Shown: positions 1 to 8,872 of the stretch, piece by piece
Layout: each line of letters starts with the position of its first letter
How positions within the stretch are numbered: position 1 is the first letter of the stretch
Origin: Priestia taiwanensis
GTDB taxonomy: Bacteria; Bacillota; Bacilli; Bacillales; Bacillaceae_G
Direction of reading: 5' to 3'
Assembly: GCF_014638355.1 (NCBI RefSeq)
Contig: NZ_BMFK01000001.1
Location: 1,627,160-1,691,159 of the forward strand
Length of the DNA: 64,000 bases
The notes under the pieces: generated by a model
Told to the model about the DNA's origin: nothing
What the model saw: the letters and a program-made list of their open reading frames with translations, nothing else
The model's database searches: none
Made by a program: the position numbers and the translations under genes

Positions 1-410
1 ATACACATCACTTAGAGAAATTGCTTGCTAACTGTACCGTGAAGCCAGTCATTAACCAAATTGAAATGCACCCTCGTCTGTCACAAGTAGATGTTCGACA
101 CTTCTGCACGGAACAAGATATTCAAGTCGAAGCGTGGAGCCCATTGATGCGAGGCGGTGAAGTATTACAAAATGATATTGTACAAACATTAGCAACGAAA
201 TACAACAAGACTCCTGCTCAAATTGTCCTTCGCTGGCACTTACAGCATGATGTTATCATTATTCCGAAGTCTGTCACACCTGCACGTATTAAAGAAAACA
301 GTGAGATTTTTGACTTTGCTTTAACGGATGAAGATATGCTGTTAATTGATAGCTTACATACAAATACACGTACAGGAAAAGACCCAGATACATTTCATTT
401 ATACTTTTAA
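1..410 (+). CDS. Aldo/keto reductase, C-terminal part (5' end outside window)
   Basis: This is the last ~135 residues of an NADPH-dependent aldo/keto reductase, a cytosolic TIM-barrel oxidoreductase usually about 275-285 aa. The frame is open to the left edge (first full codon at base 3), so the start and the catalytic Asp/Tyr/Lys/His part lie outside the window. Visible family marks are NQIEMHPRL (substrate/nicotinamide loop), WSPL, the cofactor-binding IIIPKS, and a following Arg that in this family contacts the NADPH 2'-phosphate. The C-terminus is normal. A dispersed repeat and then a hairpin terminator follow. The family assignment is firm; the substrate cannot be told. Confidence 0.9.
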   Translation, partial: THHLEKLLANCTVKPVINQIEMHPRLSQVDVRHFCTEQDIQVEAWSPLMRGGEVLQNDIVQTLATKYNKTPAQIVLRWHLQHDVIIIPKSVTPARIKENSEIFDFALTDEDMLLIDSLHTNTRTGKDPDTFHLYF

Positions 411-419
411 TAAATAATA

Positions 420-553
420 GGTTCATCACGATAACATAAAGATGATTTTTTATAAGCGGAGTATGTTTCATACACGGAGCGGAGAGTGGCGACTCCTGCG
501 GGAAGCCTCCACTCGGAGTGCAGTGTGAATCCGTCCGTCTTTTATGATGAACC
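420..553. repeat. Dispersed GC-rich repeat, copy R1 (short form)
   Basis: This 134-bp element is bounded by the inverted repeat GGTTCATCA / TGATGAACC. Its centre (GAGAGTGGCGACTCCTGCGG and CCACTCGGAGTG) matches, with an internal deletion, the longer copies at 10084-10216 and 50190-50327. It carries no reading frame of its own and sits between the aldo/keto reductase stop codon and its terminator. It resembles the non-autonomous hairpin repeats common in Bacillaceae intergenic DNA. Confidence 0.7.
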
Positions 554-564
554 AAATAATAAGG

Positions 565-596
565 AAGGTTACCATTTAATGATTGGTAACCTTTTG
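565..596 (+). terminator. Intrinsic terminator of the aldo/keto reductase
   Basis: A perfect 10-bp stem (AAGGTTACCA / TGGTAACCTT) with a 9-nt loop is followed by a short T tract. It lies beyond repeat R1, so the repeat is probably transcribed with the reductase mRNA. Confidence 0.7.
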
Positions 597-770
597 TTAT
601 CTCCCCCATTCCATCAACTTTTTAGATATTTATCAACTACTCTTATCCTTCCGTTCCTCCTTTTTTGAATTCGCTTACAAAAAATGTGTATATTTTTTGA
701 ATTTCCCTATATAATGGGTATAATTAAATTATGAACATTTTGTGAACGTTTTTTAGAAAGGGGTACAAGA

Positions 771-1181
771 ATGGTTAAAAAGTGTCTTATTAAATTTGAC
801 TTTGCTTTTGTTATTATGTTTTGTGCGTGGTTAGGCATCCAATTCATTTGGCACATGTTATTCCAACTCTTCTCAGACTCAACAACGTTGTTTTATACAT
901 ACATTACTTTCTCATCGGTCTTATTCATTTGGTCTTTATTCTACATGAAAAATTTACGCGGCAAACGTGACTATATGGAAAATAAGTTAGTATTACTTTT
1001 ATTCTTCTATGCGTTATTTAGCATTGCATGGGTTTTTGCGATTAGTATTAGTTTAGTAAACAACTGGTCAACACTACTAGTCACTGCAGAAATTATCGGC
1101 CTTGTGGCGTCACTTGTGCCATTTTTGTACAGTATTTTACGTTTGAAGAAGCTGTATTATTATCAGTTGCGAGTAGTATAA
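771..1181 (+). CDS. Four-helix integral membrane protein, function unknown
   Basis: A 136-aa hydrophobic protein with four predicted transmembrane helices (roughly residues 10-32, 40-58, 70-92 and 100-122) and Lys/Arg-rich ends and loops (MVKKCLIKF at the start, LRGKRDY between helices 2 and 3, LRLKKLYYY near the end). The start is set by the strong Shine-Dalgarno GAAAGGGG 7 nt upstream of ATG. Two TATAAT-like hexamers lie at 710-715 and 719-724, consistent with its own promoter. It is a single-gene unit closed by a strong terminator. I recognise no family and infer no function beyond membrane location. Confidence 0.75.
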   Translation: MVKKCLIKFDFAFVIMFCAWLGIQFIWHMLFQLFSDSTTLFYTYITFSSVLFIWSLFYMKNLRGKRDYMENKLVLLLFFYALFSIAWVFAISISLVNNWSTLLVTAEIIGLVASLVPFLYSILRLKKLYYYQLRVV

Positions 1182-1217
1182 AAAAGCGTAGAAGCACCTG
1201 CTTCTACGCTTTTTTTT
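1181..1217. terminator. Bidirectional terminator between the 136-aa gene and thiD
   Basis: An A-tract, a perfect stem GCGTAGAAGCA / TGCTTCTACGC with a 2-nt loop, and a T8 tract. It is symmetrical, so it can end both the plus-strand gene and the converging minus-strand thiamine operon. Confidence 0.9.
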
Positions 1218-2025
1218 ATTTCACGTGCACCAATCGATGTGCAAAGTGGTTCGTTGGGCCATGACCACTTCCGATATTCAGTTCATTTTCAATTGCGGAT
1301 TGGATGAACTGCTTTACACGACGCATCGCAACATTTACACTATTTCCTTTCGCTAATTCTGCCGTTAATGCTGCTGCGAATGTGCAGCCGCTACCGTGTG
1401 TTTGAATTGATTCAACACGCTTGCTCTCAAAGGCAACAAACTCACTTCCGTCATATACGTAATCAATAATTGTATCGCCTTGATACGTTGCGTGCCCACC
1501 TTTCATCACAACGTATGTTGGACCAAGCGCACGAATACGCTCTGCCGCTTCTTTGTAATCGTCTAACGATTCAATTTTCATCTCTGCTAATACTTCCGCT
1601 TCTGGAACATTTGGCGTAACGACATACGCTAGTGGCAATAAATGTGTACGAAGTGCTTCAACTGCTTCTTGTTGAAGTAGTGTAGCACCACCTTTTGCAA
1701 TCATGACTGGATCAACGACAACACGCCCCCAGCCAAATTCGTTTATTTTACGAGCTACTAGTGTAATAATCTCACTATTAAATAGCATACCTGTCTTTAA
1801 TGCCTCTGGTGTTAAATCTGCTCCAATTGAGTTCAATTGTTCTTCAATTGCTTCTAGTGACATTGGGTATACACCTTGTACGCCTAGTGTATTTTGGGCT
1901 GTAATTGCTGTAATAGCACTCATGCCGTACACTTCTAATTCTTGAAATGTTTTAATATCCGCTTGAATACCAGCACCACCGCCACAATCTGATCCGGCAA
2001 TTGTTAATGCTTTTTTCACTCCCAT
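1216..2025 (-). CDS. thiD: Hydroxymethylpyrimidine (phosphate) kinase ThiD
   Basis: A 269-aa ribokinase-fold enzyme that phosphorylates HMP and HMP-P to HMP-PP, the pyrimidine half of thiamine. The N-terminus ALTIAGSDCGGGAGIQAD is the family's substrate and nucleotide loop, and HGSGCTFAAALTAEL near residue 215 is the anion-hole/ATP signature of PfkB-type kinases. I placed the start at the ATG at 2025 because AAGGGAGG lies 7 nt upstream; a longer frame would begin inside the ribosome site. It is the last gene of the thi operon, 13 nt after thiF, and ends in the shared terminator. With no thiC or thiE in this cluster, it fits conversion of salvaged HMP. Pyridoxal-kinase-type activity is known for some homologues and cannot be excluded. 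Confidence 0.95.
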   Translation of the reverse strand: MGVKKALTIAGSDCGGGAGIQADIKTFQELEVYGMSAITAITAQNTLGVQGVYPMSLEAIEEQLNSIGADLTPEALKTGMLFNSEIITLVARKINEFGWGRVVVDPVMIAKGGATLLQQEAVEALRTHLLPLAYVVTPNVPEAEVLAEMKIESLDDYKEAAERIRALGPTYVVMKGGHATYQGDTIIDYVYDGSEFVAFESKRVESIQTHGSGCTFAAALTAELAKGNSVNVAMRRVKQFIQSAIENELNIGSGHGPTNHFAHRLVHVK

Positions 2026-2038
2026 TTTTGTTCCTCCC

Positions 2039-3058
2039 TTATCCAAAAAATCGATGATACAATGTTTTGGCCTTTGTTATATCTTTCGTACCGTGTATTA
2101 AGACACGGCCATCTTTAAATAAAACGAGACGATACTCCTCAATCATGAATGATAATAAATACGGATTTGCTGTTACAGTTGCTTGTTCACGTAATGCATG
2201 TGCGTAATGCTCTAAATCTACGTCTTTATTTGGCAAACGCATTTGTACTGTGTCTCGCCCACATAAGACTGTTGATTTCGTTTGATTTTCCTCTGCTAAA
2301 AAGGGATACGTTGGATTTTCTCCGCATGATGCACAGTTTGAATTTTTACAACGTTGGACATCAAGACGAGAAAATTCGTTCTTCCATAAATCAAAGCTTA
2401 CTAGCTTACGTGATAACGCTTCTGTATTACTAGTTAAAATTTTGAGCGCTTCTGTCGTTTGGTGCGCAACAACCATTTGAACAGCTGGTGAAATAATCCC
2501 AACTGTATCACACGTCATCCCGCCAAGTGGTATACTTTCTAATAAGCATGAGAGACAAGGTGTTTCACCCGGCACTATTACATATGACAATCCATAGCTT
2601 CCAACGCATGCTCCGTATATCCACGGCACACAGTATTTCATTGACAAATCGTTCACGAGAAGGCGCGTGTCAAAATTATCGGTGGCATCAATGACTAGGT
2701 CGACATCTTCCATAAGACGTGTTAGCTCTTCCACTGTTGCATCTAATACGTACGCTTCTACATGGACATCGGCATTAATAGCTGTTAATCGTTGCTTTGC
2801 CGCAATTGCTTTTGGTAATTGATTTACGACATCTGCTTCTTCATATAATTGTTGGCGTTGTAAATTACTCCAATCAACATAATCACGATCAACGATGGTC
2901 ACCTTACCAACACCGGCGCGAACGAGTACCTCAGCATTACTACTACCAAGTGCTCCTGCTCCGATTATAAGGACGTGCTTCTGCTTAAGTGCTCGTTGTC
3001 CACTCTCTCCAATTGGAGGAAATAAGATTTGTCTAGAGTAACGGCTATTCAAGAACAC
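2039..3058 (-). CDS. thiF: ThiS adenylyltransferase ThiF (E1-like)
   Basis: A 339-aa member of the ThiF/MoeB/E1 family. It adenylates the C-terminal glycine of ThiS so that sulfur can be loaded for thiazole synthesis. Visible are the Rossmann ATP loop [17 protein letters not shown] (about residue 33), the [13 protein letters not shown] segment, the zinc-binding CLSC pair and the later CASC pair, and the [10 protein letters not shown] region. A ~90-residue C-terminal extension is longer than in MoeB. The GTG start at 3058 overlaps the end of thiG by 14 nt and has AAGGA just upstream; a TTG two codons in is an alternative. The operon position between thiG and thiD supports the role. Confidence 0.93.
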   Translation of the reverse strand: MFLNSRYSRQILFPPIGESGQRALKQKHVLIIGAGALGSSNAEVLVRAGVGKVTIVDRDYVDWSNLQRQQLYEEADVVNQLPKAIAAKQRLTAINADVHVEAYVLDATVEELTRLMEDVDLVIDATDNFDTRLLVNDLSMKYCVPWIYGACVGSYGLSYVIVPGETPCLSCLLESIPLGGMTCDTVGIISPAVQMVVAHQTTEALKILTSNTEALSRKLVSFDLWKNEFSRLDVQRCKNSNCASCGENPTYPFLAEENQTKSTVLCGRDTVQMRLPNKDVDLEHYAHALREQATVTANPYLLSFMIEEYRLVLFKDGRVLIHGTKDITKAKTLYHRFFG

Positions 3059-3815
3059 TCATTCCTTCTAATGGACTACTTGCTGTTGCATAACGTTTTC
3101 TCGCGATTCGACCTGCCTCGTAACCAAGTCGACCAGAAATAATTGCTAGTTTCATCGCTTCAGCCATCTTCACTGGGTCATTCGCTCCTGATACAGCTGT
3201 ATTTAATAACACACCGTCTGCACCTAATTCCATCGCATATGCCGCGTCTGCTGGACTACCGATTCCTGCATCGACAATAATTGGTACTGTCGCTTGTTCG
3301 ATAATAAATGATAGATTTAACGGATTAACGATACCAAGCCCTGAACCAATCGGCGATGCACCTGGCATTACCGCATGAACACCTAGTTCTTGTAGACGCT
3401 TCGCTAATAATACATCGTCCGATACGTATGGAAGCACAGTAAATCCTTCTTCTAATAACACTTTACACGCCTCATATGTCTCAAATGGATCTGGTAATAA
3501 CGTCTTACTATCACCGATTACTTCGACTTTGATCATGTCGCAAAGTCCAGACGCTTTCGCTAGACGTGCGATACGAATTGCTTCTTCTGCCGTGCTTGCG
3601 CCTGCTGTATTTGGTAGTAACGTATATTTCTCTAAATCTAACTTCTCTAAAAAGTTCGGTTGGCTCTCTTCAAATACGTTCATACGACGAATCGCAAACG
3701 TTAAAATTTCTGATTCTGACACTTCTACTGCTTGCTTTTGAATATCAAAGTTTGGGTATTTTCCTGTTCCTAATAATAAACGAGATGAGAATTCATATTT
3801 TCCAATTTTCAACAT
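3045..3815 (-). CDS. thiG: Thiazole synthase ThiG
   Basis: A 256-aa TIM-barrel enzyme that joins 1-deoxyxylulose-5-phosphate, dehydroglycine from ThiO and sulfur from ThiS thiocarboxylate into the thiazole phosphate. Recognised from [12 protein letters not shown] at the N-terminus, the Schiff-base lysine in [10 protein letters not shown], and the phosphate-binding [15 protein letters not shown] and [10 protein letters not shown] loops. The length is typical for Bacillus. It starts 1 nt after the thiS stop codon and overlaps thiF, so translation is probably coupled across thiS-thiG-thiF. Confidence 0.96.
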   Translation of the reverse strand: MLKIGKYEFSSRLLLGTGKYPNFDIQKQAVEVSESEILTFAIRRMNVFEESQPNFLEKLDLEKYTLLPNTAGASTAEEAIRIARLAKASGLCDMIKVEVIGDSKTLLPDPFETYEACKVLLEEGFTVLPYVSDDVLLAKRLQELGVHAVMPGASPIGSGLGIVNPLNLSFIIEQATVPIIVDAGIGSPADAAYAMELGADGVLLNTAVSGANDPVKMAEAMKLAIISGRLGYEAGRIARKRYATASSPLEGMSVLE

Positions 3816-3816
3816 A

Positions 3817-4020
3817 TTAACCGCCTCCTACGAAATGTACAATCTCTACTTTATCTCCATCCATAATCGGAGCTTCGCCGTGTTTCCCTTTTTCAATAAT
3901 CGCGCCGTTTACTTCAACAATAACAATCTTATTTTCTAGCTTTAAGTGCGTTAATAGATTAGCAGCATTCTCAATATTGCTTGGTACTTCCGTATCATTT
4001 CCATTAATTTGTAGATTCAA
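3817..4020 (-). CDS. thiS: Sulfur carrier protein ThiS
   Basis: A 67-aa ubiquitin-fold sulfur carrier. The C-terminal VGGG supplies the terminal Gly-Gly that ThiF adenylates and that then carries the thiocarboxylate. I chose the TTG at 4020 rather than the upstream ATG at 4056 because AAAGGGGAA sits 7 nt before the TTG and the resulting 67 aa equals the normal family length, while the longer frame adds 12 residues unlike ThiS. The gene overlaps thiO by 17 nt and abuts thiG. Confidence 0.93.
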   Translation of the reverse strand: MNLQINGNDTEVPSNIENAANLLTHLKLENKIVIVEVNGAIIEKGKHGEAPIMDGDKVEIVHFVGGG

Positions 4021-5119
4021 GATACATTCCCCTTTCCAGTAAGTTGTACGATTCATTTCCGTCTAATAATTCCGCCATCATATAGCCAGATATTGGACTT
4101 AGTAAAATACCATTTCGGTAATGTCCTGTACATGCATACAATCCTTCTATGTCATCGTGCTTACCGATATACGGATAATTCGTTTCAGACTGTGGACGTA
4201 ATCCTGCCCACGCCTTATCCCACATCGCTTGTTCCATTTCTGGTACGAGTGCTTTTGCTTTCGTTAGTAACTCTGCTATCGCTCCCGACTCAACACGCTG
4301 ATCGAATGAACGTGGAACGACTGTCGCGCCGATAATATAACGACCGTCTGGCTTCGGTACGATATAAAATCCTTCTTTAAATAACGGTACATTAAGCAAC
4401 GGCCGTTCATTGCGAACAGCTACACATACTCCTTTTACTGGATAGGTTCCGTATGATTCATGGAATACTTTCATGAATGATGTACTCCACGCTCCCGCCG
4501 TAATAACGACTTGCTTACCATAAAATGTACCGTGATTCGTTTCAACACCCATCACTTTGCCGTTGTCGATGAGTAAGCCGTAAACGTCTGTATATTCTCT
4601 TATATCTGCACCATTTCTAGCAGCCGATAGCATAAATCCTCTCGTTAATTCCGGTGCTAGTACGTGACCATCCGTCGGATAATAAACAGCTGCAATCACT
4701 TCATCCGAAACAGATGGCTCGCGAACTCGTAGTTCTTCGCCGCTTAACCACTCTGCTTCTTCGCCAGCTTGTTGTTGCCATTGCATCGTTTCGCGTAAAC
4801 GTTCTACTTCCTCTTTTGTACACGCAATTTTGTAAATGCCATTCTCACGGTAGCCGATATCTACTCCTGTTGCTGTACGTAACTCAGTCGCAAGAGAGGA
4901 AAACATCCGCAAACTTTTACGTGCTAAATCATACAATGGATCATACGTATCCCATTCTGCTTGCACACCAAGTAGACCTGCTGCGGCAGATGATGCGCCG
5001 GATGCAATTGTGTTTTTTTCCAGCACTACTACTCGTTTGTTCATTTTCGATACGTAATGAGCAATTGAAGTGCCTATGACACCCCCACCAACAACGATGA
5101 CATCATACGTCTCATTCAT
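4004..5119 (-). CDS. thiO: Glycine oxidase ThiO
   Basis: A 371-aa FAD-dependent D-amino-acid-oxidase-fold enzyme that oxidises glycine to the imine used by ThiG. It shows the dinucleotide-binding motif YDVIVVGGGVIGTSIAHYV at the N-terminus, ASGASSAAAGLL next to it, and the C-terminal ACTGHYRNGILLSP segment that closes the FAD site. The ATG at 5119 is preferred over the one at 5155: AAGGGAG and AAGGGAA precede it, the length matches the Bacillus enzyme, and it overlaps the tenI stop codon by 8 nt in normal operon fashion. Its presence indicates the aerobic glycine-based route rather than ThiH. Confidence 0.94.
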   Translation of the reverse strand: MNETYDVIVVGGGVIGTSIAHYVSKMNKRVVVLEKNTIASGASSAAAGLLGVQAEWDTYDPLYDLARKSLRMFSSLATELRTATGVDIGYRENGIYKIACTKEEVERLRETMQWQQQAGEEAEWLSGEELRVREPSVSDEVIAAVYYPTDGHVLAPELTRGFMLSAARNGADIREYTDVYGLLIDNGKVMGVETNHGTFYGKQVVITAGAWSTSFMKVFHESYGTYPVKGVCVAVRNERPLLNVPLFKEGFYIVPKPDGRYIIGATVVPRSFDQRVESGAIAELLTKAKALVPEMEQAMWDKAWAGLRPQSETNYPYIGKHDDIEGLYACTGHYRNGILLSPISGYMMAELLDGNESYNLLERGMYLESTN

Positions 5120-5702
5120 TTCCCTTCGCTCCCTTATAAAGCTTGGCTTGTTCAAGCGGATTATCCACTTCTAAAATACCTGACATAACAGCGATACCAG
5201 CGTCTCGCACAAGAGTGCAATTCGCTGGTGTGATTCCACCAACCCCAACAATTGGAACCGATAATTGTTTGATGATTGCCTCGATTTCTTCTATCCCTCT
5301 TGGTGGAAGATTTGGCTTTGAATTCGTTGCAAAAAGATGACCATACATCACATAATCTGCTCCTTTTTGTTCGGCGCTTCTTGCCTCGTCTAATGAATGA
5401 ACAGAACAACCAACGCGCAAGAACGGGAAATGATGCTTCACATACTCAACAGGGATACTTCGATATCCTAAGTGAATATTCGTAATACTTGTCACAAGTG
5501 CAATATCAATACGATCATTCATCACAAGTTTTGAAAGTGGAAAACCAGCTCTTCGCAACATCACAATTCCATCAATTATTTCCTGGGCAGTTTTTTCTCG
5601 CTCTCGAATATGCAGAAAATCGATATATGACTCTACTTCCATCGCAATCTTTGTTAATTCGGAAAAAGGCTGCCTTCCATTTGAGATAAGATGCACATCC
5701 AT
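5112..5702 (-). CDS. tenI: Thiazole tautomerase TenI
   Basis: A 196-aa TIM-barrel protein of the ThiE/TenI superfamily, most similar in context to TenI, which aromatises the thiazole tautomer made by ThiG. Visible are VHLISNGRQ at the N-terminus, the ADYVMYGHLFATNSKP segment, and the phosphate loop VPIVGVGGITPAN. It lies directly upstream of thiO, the TenI position in the B. subtilis operon. ThiE (thiamine phosphate synthase) is the alternative, but the gene context and the TNSK segment fit TenI better. The ATG is preceded by GGAG and AAGGA. Confidence 0.88.
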   Translation of the reverse strand: MDVHLISNGRQPFSELTKIAMEVESYIDFLHIREREKTAQEIIDGIVMLRRAGFPLSKLVMNDRIDIALVTSITNIHLGYRSIPVEYVKHHFPFLRVGCSVHSLDEARSAEQKGADYVMYGHLFATNSKPNLPPRGIEEIEAIIKQLSVPIVGVGGITPANCTLVRDAGIAVMSGILEVDNPLEQAKLYKGAKGNE

Positions 5703-5707
5703 TTTCC

Positions 5708-6709
5708 TTACTCCATGATGTTCACGAACACGTCTTCTGCATTTGGTACTTCTTTAATAAGCCCATTGTCTTTCAACCAGTTCGCTTTCATATCCCAAAC
5801 TTCTTTCGTTTGGCTTAAGAATGCCTCTTCTTCGCTGTCCATTAACGGTAGTAAAATATCCATACTTTCCTTCTCTACTTCTTTCGTTAACGGGAAGCTA
5901 TCTTTTTGTTGGTTATCTAGTAAGATTTGGAGCGCATCTTCTGGATTTGACTTCATGTAATCCATTCCCTTTTGTGCGGCTCTAAAGAACTTTTGTAACT
6001 TTGCTTTGTCTTCTTTAATTGTTTTATTTCCTGCTACAAAGACCATTTCGTAGTAATCTGGAATACCGTAGTCAGCTGGATTAAAGTAGTTTGGATTTAA
6101 TCCTTGATGACGCATAACTGGTACTTCATGATTAATTAATCCACCTGTCGTTGCATCTACTTTCTTCGCCGTAATGGAAGATAATAATTCAAACCCAACA
6201 TCAATAATTTCTACTTTGCTTGGGTCACCGCCGTCATTTTTCACCATTTGCTTAATGTATGCTTCACTTAACGGTGTACCTGAGAAACCAACTTTTTTTC
6301 CTTCTAAATCTTTTGGCGACGTAATGTTTGATTCTTTTAAAGAAATAATTCGGTTCAATGGTTTATGTACAAGCGTTCCTACTGCTTTAATTGGTACATT
6401 TTCATTCGCGATTGCTGAAATCAAGTCTGGTTGATAATAAATACCTAACGTCGCTTGGCCTGCTGCTGGTAACGTTAATGGGTCTGTCGGATTTGCTGGG
6501 AATTGAATATTTACTTTAATTCCTTCTTCTTTGAAATATCCCTTTTCTTCTGCTGCATAAATGAAGCTATGAATTGCATTTGGATACCAGTCCAGAACGA
6601 TACTTACTTCTTCTAACTCTTCTCCGTTTGTTTTTGCTGCATCTTCTTTATTCGTACATCCTGCTAACGCAACGACGATACATAACATACATACAAGCAG
6701 TTTTTTCAT
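5708..6709 (-). CDS. thiY: Pyrimidine-precursor ABC transporter, substrate-binding lipoprotein ThiY
   Basis: A 333-aa NMT1/THI5-type periplasmic-binding-fold lipoprotein. The signal peptide MKKLLVCMLCIVVALAGC ends in the lipobox LAGC, so the mature protein would be anchored by Cys18 outside the membrane. The segment VSIVLDWYPNAIHSFIYAA is the hallmark of HMP/formylaminopyrimidine-binding proteins. The ATG at 6709 overlaps the thiX stop codon as ATGA and has GGAGG 8 nt upstream, which excludes the longer frame. Family knowledge points to uptake of thiamine breakdown pyrimidines for TenA; the ligand is inferred, not shown. Confidence 0.9.
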   Translation of the reverse strand: MKKLLVCMLCIVVALAGCTNKEDAAKTNGEELEEVSIVLDWYPNAIHSFIYAAEEKGYFKEEGIKVNIQFPANPTDPLTLPAAGQATLGIYYQPDLISAIANENVPIKAVGTLVHKPLNRIISLKESNITSPKDLEGKKVGFSGTPLSEAYIKQMVKNDGGDPSKVEIIDVGFELLSSITAKKVDATTGGLINHEVPVMRHQGLNPNYFNPADYGIPDYYEMVFVAGNKTIKEDKAKLQKFFRAAQKGMDYMKSNPEDALQILLDNQQKDSFPLTKEVEKESMDILLPLMDSEEEAFLSQTKEVWDMKANWLKDNGLIKEVPNAEDVFVNIME

Positions 6710-7449
6710 ACTTCTTTCCTCCATCTTGTTGTCTTCTTTTCAATTAATGAAACAATAAGGACAAATATAATAGCGATTACAGATAGAAGAACAATTGGTG
6801 CAAATACACCTGCTCCGTCTAATTGTGTCATCATACGCTTACTAAAATAACCTAACCCTGACTGCGCTCCTAACCATTCTCCAATTGCGGCTCCAATAAC
6901 ACTTAATGGCATCGCAATTTTGAGGGCCGAGAAAAAGTACGGTAATGCAGAAGGCAATCGTAATTTAAGGAAAATATCTTTCTTCGACGCTCCAAACGTC
7001 ACAAATAACTCTTCTGTCTCACGCTTCGTAGAACGGAATCCATCGTACACATTTACCGCAATTGGGAAAAATGTAATTAACACCGTCACTAACACTTTGC
7101 TCCAAATCGTATATCCAAACCAAAGCACAAATAACGGAGCTAAAGCCGTAATTGGAATTGTCTGCGATGCGACCAGAAGTGGATAAAATGCTCGTTCAAT
7201 AACTGGATGCATACTCATCAACATTGCTAGTGCTACACCTAAGGCAATGGAAATAGCCATACCAATCATGATGACCGAAAATGTCGCGGGTAAATGTACG
7301 GTGAACAAAATGTCACGTAACTCCCAAATCTTCTTTACAATACTAGACGGGGACGGAAGAATGTACATTGCATCGATAAGAATCGCAACAACTTCCCATA
7401 CGATAAGGAAAATTGCGCCTGTACTAATAGCTGGAATATACTTCTTCAT
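6706..7449 (-). CDS. thiX: Pyrimidine-precursor ABC transporter, permease ThiX
   Basis: A 247-aa inner-membrane permease with about six helices and the binding-protein-dependent permease EAA-type loop TFGASKKDIFLKLRLPSALP that contacts the ATPase. The start MKKYIPAIS at 7449 overlaps the ATPase stop codon as ATGA; a longer frame reaching to 7596 would lie inside the ATPase gene and is rejected. The 3' end overlaps thiY by the same 4-nt arrangement, so thiZ-thiX-thiY form a translationally coupled transporter set within the TPP-regulated operon. Confidence 0.92.
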   Translation of the reverse strand: MKKYIPAISTGAIFLIVWEVVAILIDAMYILPSPSSIVKKIWELRDILFTVHLPATFSVIMIGMAISIALGVALAMLMSMHPVIERAFYPLLVASQTIPITALAPLFVLWFGYTIWSKVLVTVLITFFPIAVNVYDGFRSTKRETEELFVTFGASKKDIFLKLRLPSALPYFFSALKIAMPLSVIGAAIGEWLGAQSGLGYFSKRMMTQLDGAGVFAPIVLLSVIAIIFVLIVSLIEKKTTRWRKEV

Positions 7450-8186
7450 ATCTTCACCATATCCCCTAACTCTTTCATTAATTGCTCCTCCATCTGCAAG
7501 ATTTGTGGCAAATGAAGATCTGTACGTTTCCTTGGATACGAAAGTGGCACGATTAATTCCTTCGTTTCTCGAATTGGCTTCTCCGATAATACACATAGTT
7601 TCGTCGATAAGAATAATGCCTCTTCCACATCATGAGTAATGAACAAAATCGTCTTCTTCCATTTGTGATACTGTTCAAGCAACCACTCTTGCATATGTCG
7701 CTTCGTAAATGCATCGAGTGCACTAAACGGTTCATCTAAAAGAAGAATATCCGCACCTGTTAAGAACGTCCGTAAAAACGAAACCCGCTGTCTCATACCA
7801 CCAGATAAATCAGATGGATATTTATGTTCGTATCCTTTTAAGCCAAACTCTTCTAATAACTCCATTACGCGTACTTCTGCTTTTTTCTTCGGTACTCCTT
7901 GTATTTCAAGCGGGATAGCTGCATTCGCAGCTACCGTCCGCCATGGTAATAATAAATCTTTTTGTGGCATGTATCCGATTCTTCCGTCTGTATGTATAGC
8001 ACCATCTGTTACTTCTTCTAATCCTGTTAGTAAGCGAAATAGTGTACTTTTTCCACATCCACTCGGCCCAACAATGCCCACAAATTCTTCCTCTTTCACT
8101 TGTAGCGAAAAGTTTTGAAGGATGGTATCGCCTTTTCCGTAAGAAAAGGTCACATCATCAAACTTCAATACGTCGCGTTTCTTCAA
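7446..8186 (-). CDS. thiZ: Pyrimidine-precursor ABC transporter, ATP-binding protein ThiZ
   Basis: A 246-aa ABC ATPase of the nitrate/sulfonate/taurine type. Walker A is GPSGCGKST, the signature is LSGGMRQR, Walker B is ILLLDEP, followed by the D-loop SALD and the switch His in FITHD. It energises ThiXY-mediated uptake at the cytoplasmic face of the membrane. The TTG start at 8186 overlaps the tenA 3' end by 29 nt with AAGGAG 10 nt upstream; a second TTG seven codons in (MKFDDVTFSYG) is possible. Confidence 0.92.
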   Translation of the reverse strand: MKKRDVLKFDDVTFSYGKGDTILQNFSLQVKEEEFVGIVGPSGCGKSTLFRLLTGLEEVTDGAIHTDGRIGYMPQKDLLLPWRTVAANAAIPLEIQGVPKKKAEVRVMELLEEFGLKGYEHKYPSDLSGGMRQRVSFLRTFLTGADILLLDEPFSALDAFTKRHMQEWLLEQYHKWKKTILFITHDVEEALFLSTKLCVLSEKPIRETKELIVPLSYPRKRTDLHLPQILQMEEQLMKELGDMVKI

Positions 8187-8850
8187 AGCTCCACATCTCC
8201 TTGTTAAATGACATATCCCAGAATAAGTACTCGAATCGGCTTGTATACAAGAAGATTTCTTCTAATCTAGCTAACTCTTTCTCTGACTTTCCTTCTGCTA
8301 ATTCATTCATATAATCGATTAACCAAATAGCTGCCTGTGCGAACTCATCTGATGAATAACATGTTACCCACGGTCCGTAGAATTCATGATGACGTGCATC
8401 TGGATTCTCATCTAATTTCTTGCCAATTTCCCAGTAACTCCATGCGCAAGGAAGAATAGCAGCAACTAATTCTGCAATCGTTCCACCGTGTGATACAGCT
8501 AACATATAATGCGTGTAGGCTAAGTTAACAGAAGATGCTTTCGTTTCTTTTACGTCTTCTTCTTTAATCCCAAGACGCTTCATGTATGATTTGTGTACAC
8601 TAATCTCTTCATTTAAAATACCTTGTGTAATTTGCGCGAAGTGTCCCATTACTTTCTCGTCATCTGCTTTAATGACACCTAATGCCGCTACTTTCGCATA
8701 GTCTAGTAAATACATATAATCTTGAATCATATAAAAACGGAATTTCTCAATATCAAGTGTTCCATCACCAATTCCTGTTACAAATGGATGCTCATGGTAT
8801 TGATCCCAAATTGGTTTAGCTGCCTCAAATAAACGATCACAAAATTTCAT
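8158..8850 (-). CDS. tenA: Aminopyrimidine aminohydrolase / thiaminase II TenA
   Basis: A 230-aa all-helical TenA/PQQC-family enzyme that deaminates aminopyrimidine from degraded thiamine to HMP. Family residues seen are the nucleophile Cys in AAILPCAWSYWEIGK, the tyrosine-rich FYMIQDYMYL segment near the N-terminus, and FYGPWVTCYSSDEF. The start has a textbook AGGAGG 7 nt upstream. It is the first gene after the two TPP riboswitches and leads an operon that combines salvage (tenA, thiZXY, thiD) with thiazole synthesis (tenI, thiOSGF). Confidence 0.95.
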   Translation of the reverse strand: MKFCDRLFEAAKPIWDQYHEHPFVTGIGDGTLDIEKFRFYMIQDYMYLLDYAKVAALGVIKADDEKVMGHFAQITQGILNEEISVHKSYMKRLGIKEEDVKETKASSVNLAYTHYMLAVSHGGTIAELVAAILPCAWSYWEIGKKLDENPDARHHEFYGPWVTCYSSDEFAQAAIWLIDYMNELAEGKSEKELARLEEIFLYTSRFEYLFWDMSFNKEMWSFEETRRIEV

Positions 8851-8872
8851 CTTCTATTCCTCCTAATTTTTT

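Noticed and set aside
289..609. A 106-codon frame antisense to the aldo/keto reductase end and repeat R1
   Set aside because: No ribosome site, no family resemblance; it is antisense to a real gene and a repeat.
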